The notes under the pieces were generated by a model. The model saw only the letters and a program-made list of their open reading frames with translations. It was not told the DNA's origin and made no database searches. From NCBI RefSeq assembly GCF_023159225.1, contig NC_063174.1, positions 41,470,191 to 41,534,190 of the forward strand: a DNA stretch of 64,000 nt, given 5' to 3'. Positions 62,133-64,000 of this stretch are shown piece by piece. This DNA comes from Perognathus longimembris pacificus (taxonomy: Eukaryota > Chordata > Mammalia > Rodentia > Heteromyidae). Position numbers and translations under genes: made by a program. The stretch's first letter is position 1, and each line of letters starts with the position of its first letter.

Positions 62133-64000
62133 GTGGGTATTTCCTTTTTCCTGTTTTTATATGTGATACCTGATGGTAATGGTCATAGAGCTTTCCACTA
62201 TAAGAAGAATTTTCCAAAACTTCTGCTTAAAGCAAGATTTTTGGCCTTCCTTGCATCCTCCAATCTACTTCACTAGCTTTTGGTTTAATTAGTAATATCT
62301 TACAACAGCAAAAAGAAAAGTATTATAAAAGTATTCCTTTCAATACTATTTAATGTTTTTAGAGTAAACAAAATACTTAATAAATTTAGTAACAAAATAC
62401 TGTCACTTTCAACATTGATTTTGTAATATTAATCAGAAATTAATGTTGAAGCAAACATTTCTGTAAAAACTTAACTGCAGTCCAAAGTTGAACCTGTCTT
62501 ATAAGTATTTGAAGATGATAGTCATAATAAATATTAAGTCTTAAAAATTTAAAGGCATATTTTTCTTGAATAATAAATTTAAGTTTTTGTGTAGAGGGAA
62601 GTAGATATGTAATTCAGAATTTTGAAGACCCTTTTTTATGAGATTCTACTTAAATTTTCCTCAAGTTTTTCTGAGTGCCACAATATAAACCACTTAAAAG
62701 GGTTGTCTAAATCACATTTTGGAGCTGCTTAATGTGAGTTTTCCATAAAATCGTACATATTGAGTAGATTCCTCCTGTATTTCATAGTGATGCTATAAAA
62801 TGCTTACCCATTTTTTACTTCATTTTACCATGTTAATTAAAAGAAATCAATAAAAACCACAAGACAACTTTTTGATGTACAAAAGGCCTTACTAATTATA
62901 AAGCATGATAGTCTCTACATTTCTCTTCTTAGTGTCATTCCAGAAGTGATCATCTAAATATCTTCATTTAATAACATGAGCCTAGCATTTAGGTGCTTCA
63001 CTAACCCCAGAAAATACATTTTACACACAGTTGTATGATTCTCTTGTGCCCAACTGCTTGGGTTGCCACTTAATGTTGACCTATCTCAAAAAATAGATCC
63101 ACACACTATAGTATTAATATACTATTGATATAAGTGCTTTGCTATAAAGTCTAAAAAATTTTTAGTATATGTCAAGTAAAAATTATATCTAGTTTTCTAG
63201 TCTTTTACTCTCTATGTGAAATCTTATTACCAGCCATTTCCTTCCTTAGACCATAAGTACTTACATATAAAGTATATAGGAAAGTGATAACCATAAATTA
63301 GTTTTTGCTCTTGTTCTGCTTATTCTGACATTAAATTAGCTCCGTTTAAAGTTCTGTACTTTTTAAATAACCTGTAAGACTTTTAAGATAATTTCTTTGG
63401 TTCTCTAAACAGTGATTATCTTTGGAGCAAAGAGTAATCATAAAAGTGATTATAAATGTGATAAATAACTAAGCAGATATTCTTCAAAGGCATTATATAT
63501 AGTACATAATTTGTGATAGTGTTCTGCTAAGTTTGAGCTAGTTCATTTTCTACTTTCCTTTCTAGTTTTTGGTATTATTTTGTTTTGTTTTTGCCAGTCC
63601 TGGGACTTAGGATTTAGGGCCTGAGCACTGTCCCTGGCTTCTTTTTGCTTAAGGCTAGCACTACCTCTTGAGTCACAGCACCACTTCTGGCTTTTTCTGT
63701 TTATGTGGTGCTGAGGAATCAAACCCAAGGCTTCATGCATGCTAGGCAAGCACTCTACCACTAAGCTACATTCCCAGCCCCTCCTTTCTAGGAGAAAAGA
63801 AAATGACATTCAGTTATTATGACTGCTCAAGAAAACATGGTATTCATACTGGTATTAACTTCTGGGGAGGAAAAATTTGGCTTATCTACCATTTACTTCT
63901 CAGAAAATACATCTGAAACAATTCCATCAATTTTAAAGACAGCATTACACAATAAATTGCATACGTGGATTCTTACATAAATCATTCCAGCTATTGACAT
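62133..64000 (+). other. YLPM1: Intron 18, 5' part (runs off the window)
   Basis: Begins gtgggt, phase 1, with no acceptor found before the right edge. AT-rich; one IDL-Geo SINE at 63566-63781, otherwise nothing recognised. Confidence 0.85.
63566..63781 (-). mobile_element. IDL-Geo SINE
   Basis: Diverged copy in intron 18; cctttctag occurs at both flanks. Confidence 0.8.

Overview
This is a window of mammalian nuclear DNA holding most of one protein-coding gene, YLPM1 (YLP-motif-containing 1, also called ZAP3), on the + strand. It starts in the gene's CpG-rich promoter and ends inside an intron near the 3' end. I place 18 coding exons totalling 6,118 nt (2,039 codons plus one base). All junctions keep frame. 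Seventeen introns are complete; intron 3 has a GC donor and the other sixteen are GT-AG. From recall of the human protein, roughly 90 C-terminal residues, including the PP1-binding region, lie beyond the right edge. I see no second gene on either strand.

The organism looks like a geomyoid rodent (kangaroo rats, pocket mice, gophers). The commonest repeat is a dimeric SINE with an ID-like (tRNA-Ala-derived) left half and a distinct right half. This matches the IDL-Geo SINE described as restricted to Geomyoidea. A second abundant SINE joins a 7SL/B1-like left half to the same right half. B1, ID, MIR and lineage-specific L1 fragments complete the picture. The assignment rests on recall of these families, not on a search.

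Layout: promoter, 5'UTR and exon 1 at 1-1292; a 13 kb intron 1 full of SINEs with a solo LTR; exons 2-4 at 14.4-18.3 kb; an 18 kb intron 4 very rich in SINE and L1; the 2,109-nt exon 5 at 36.4-38.5 kb; exon 6 at 40.8 kb; exons 7-11 at 47.6-51.1 kb; exons 12-16 at 54.1-55.6 kb; exon 17 at 58.9 kb; exon 18 at 62.1 kb.

The protein is a long, low-complexity proline-, glutamine- and arginine-rich scaffold (exons 1-11) followed by a compact P-loop kinase-like domain (exons 12-16) with a Walker A motif at residues 1826-1833. Introns 11-17 are all phase 0, whereas introns 4-10 have mixed phases. Exon 5 encodes about a third of the protein and is phase-symmetric, so skipping it keeps the frame.

I found no convincing new biological system. 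The observations most worth following are the right SINE module shared by two families, skippable exon 5, the GC-AG intron, the uniform antisense orientation of L1 fragments, nested SINEs with readable target-site duplications, and a 119-bp tandem duplication.
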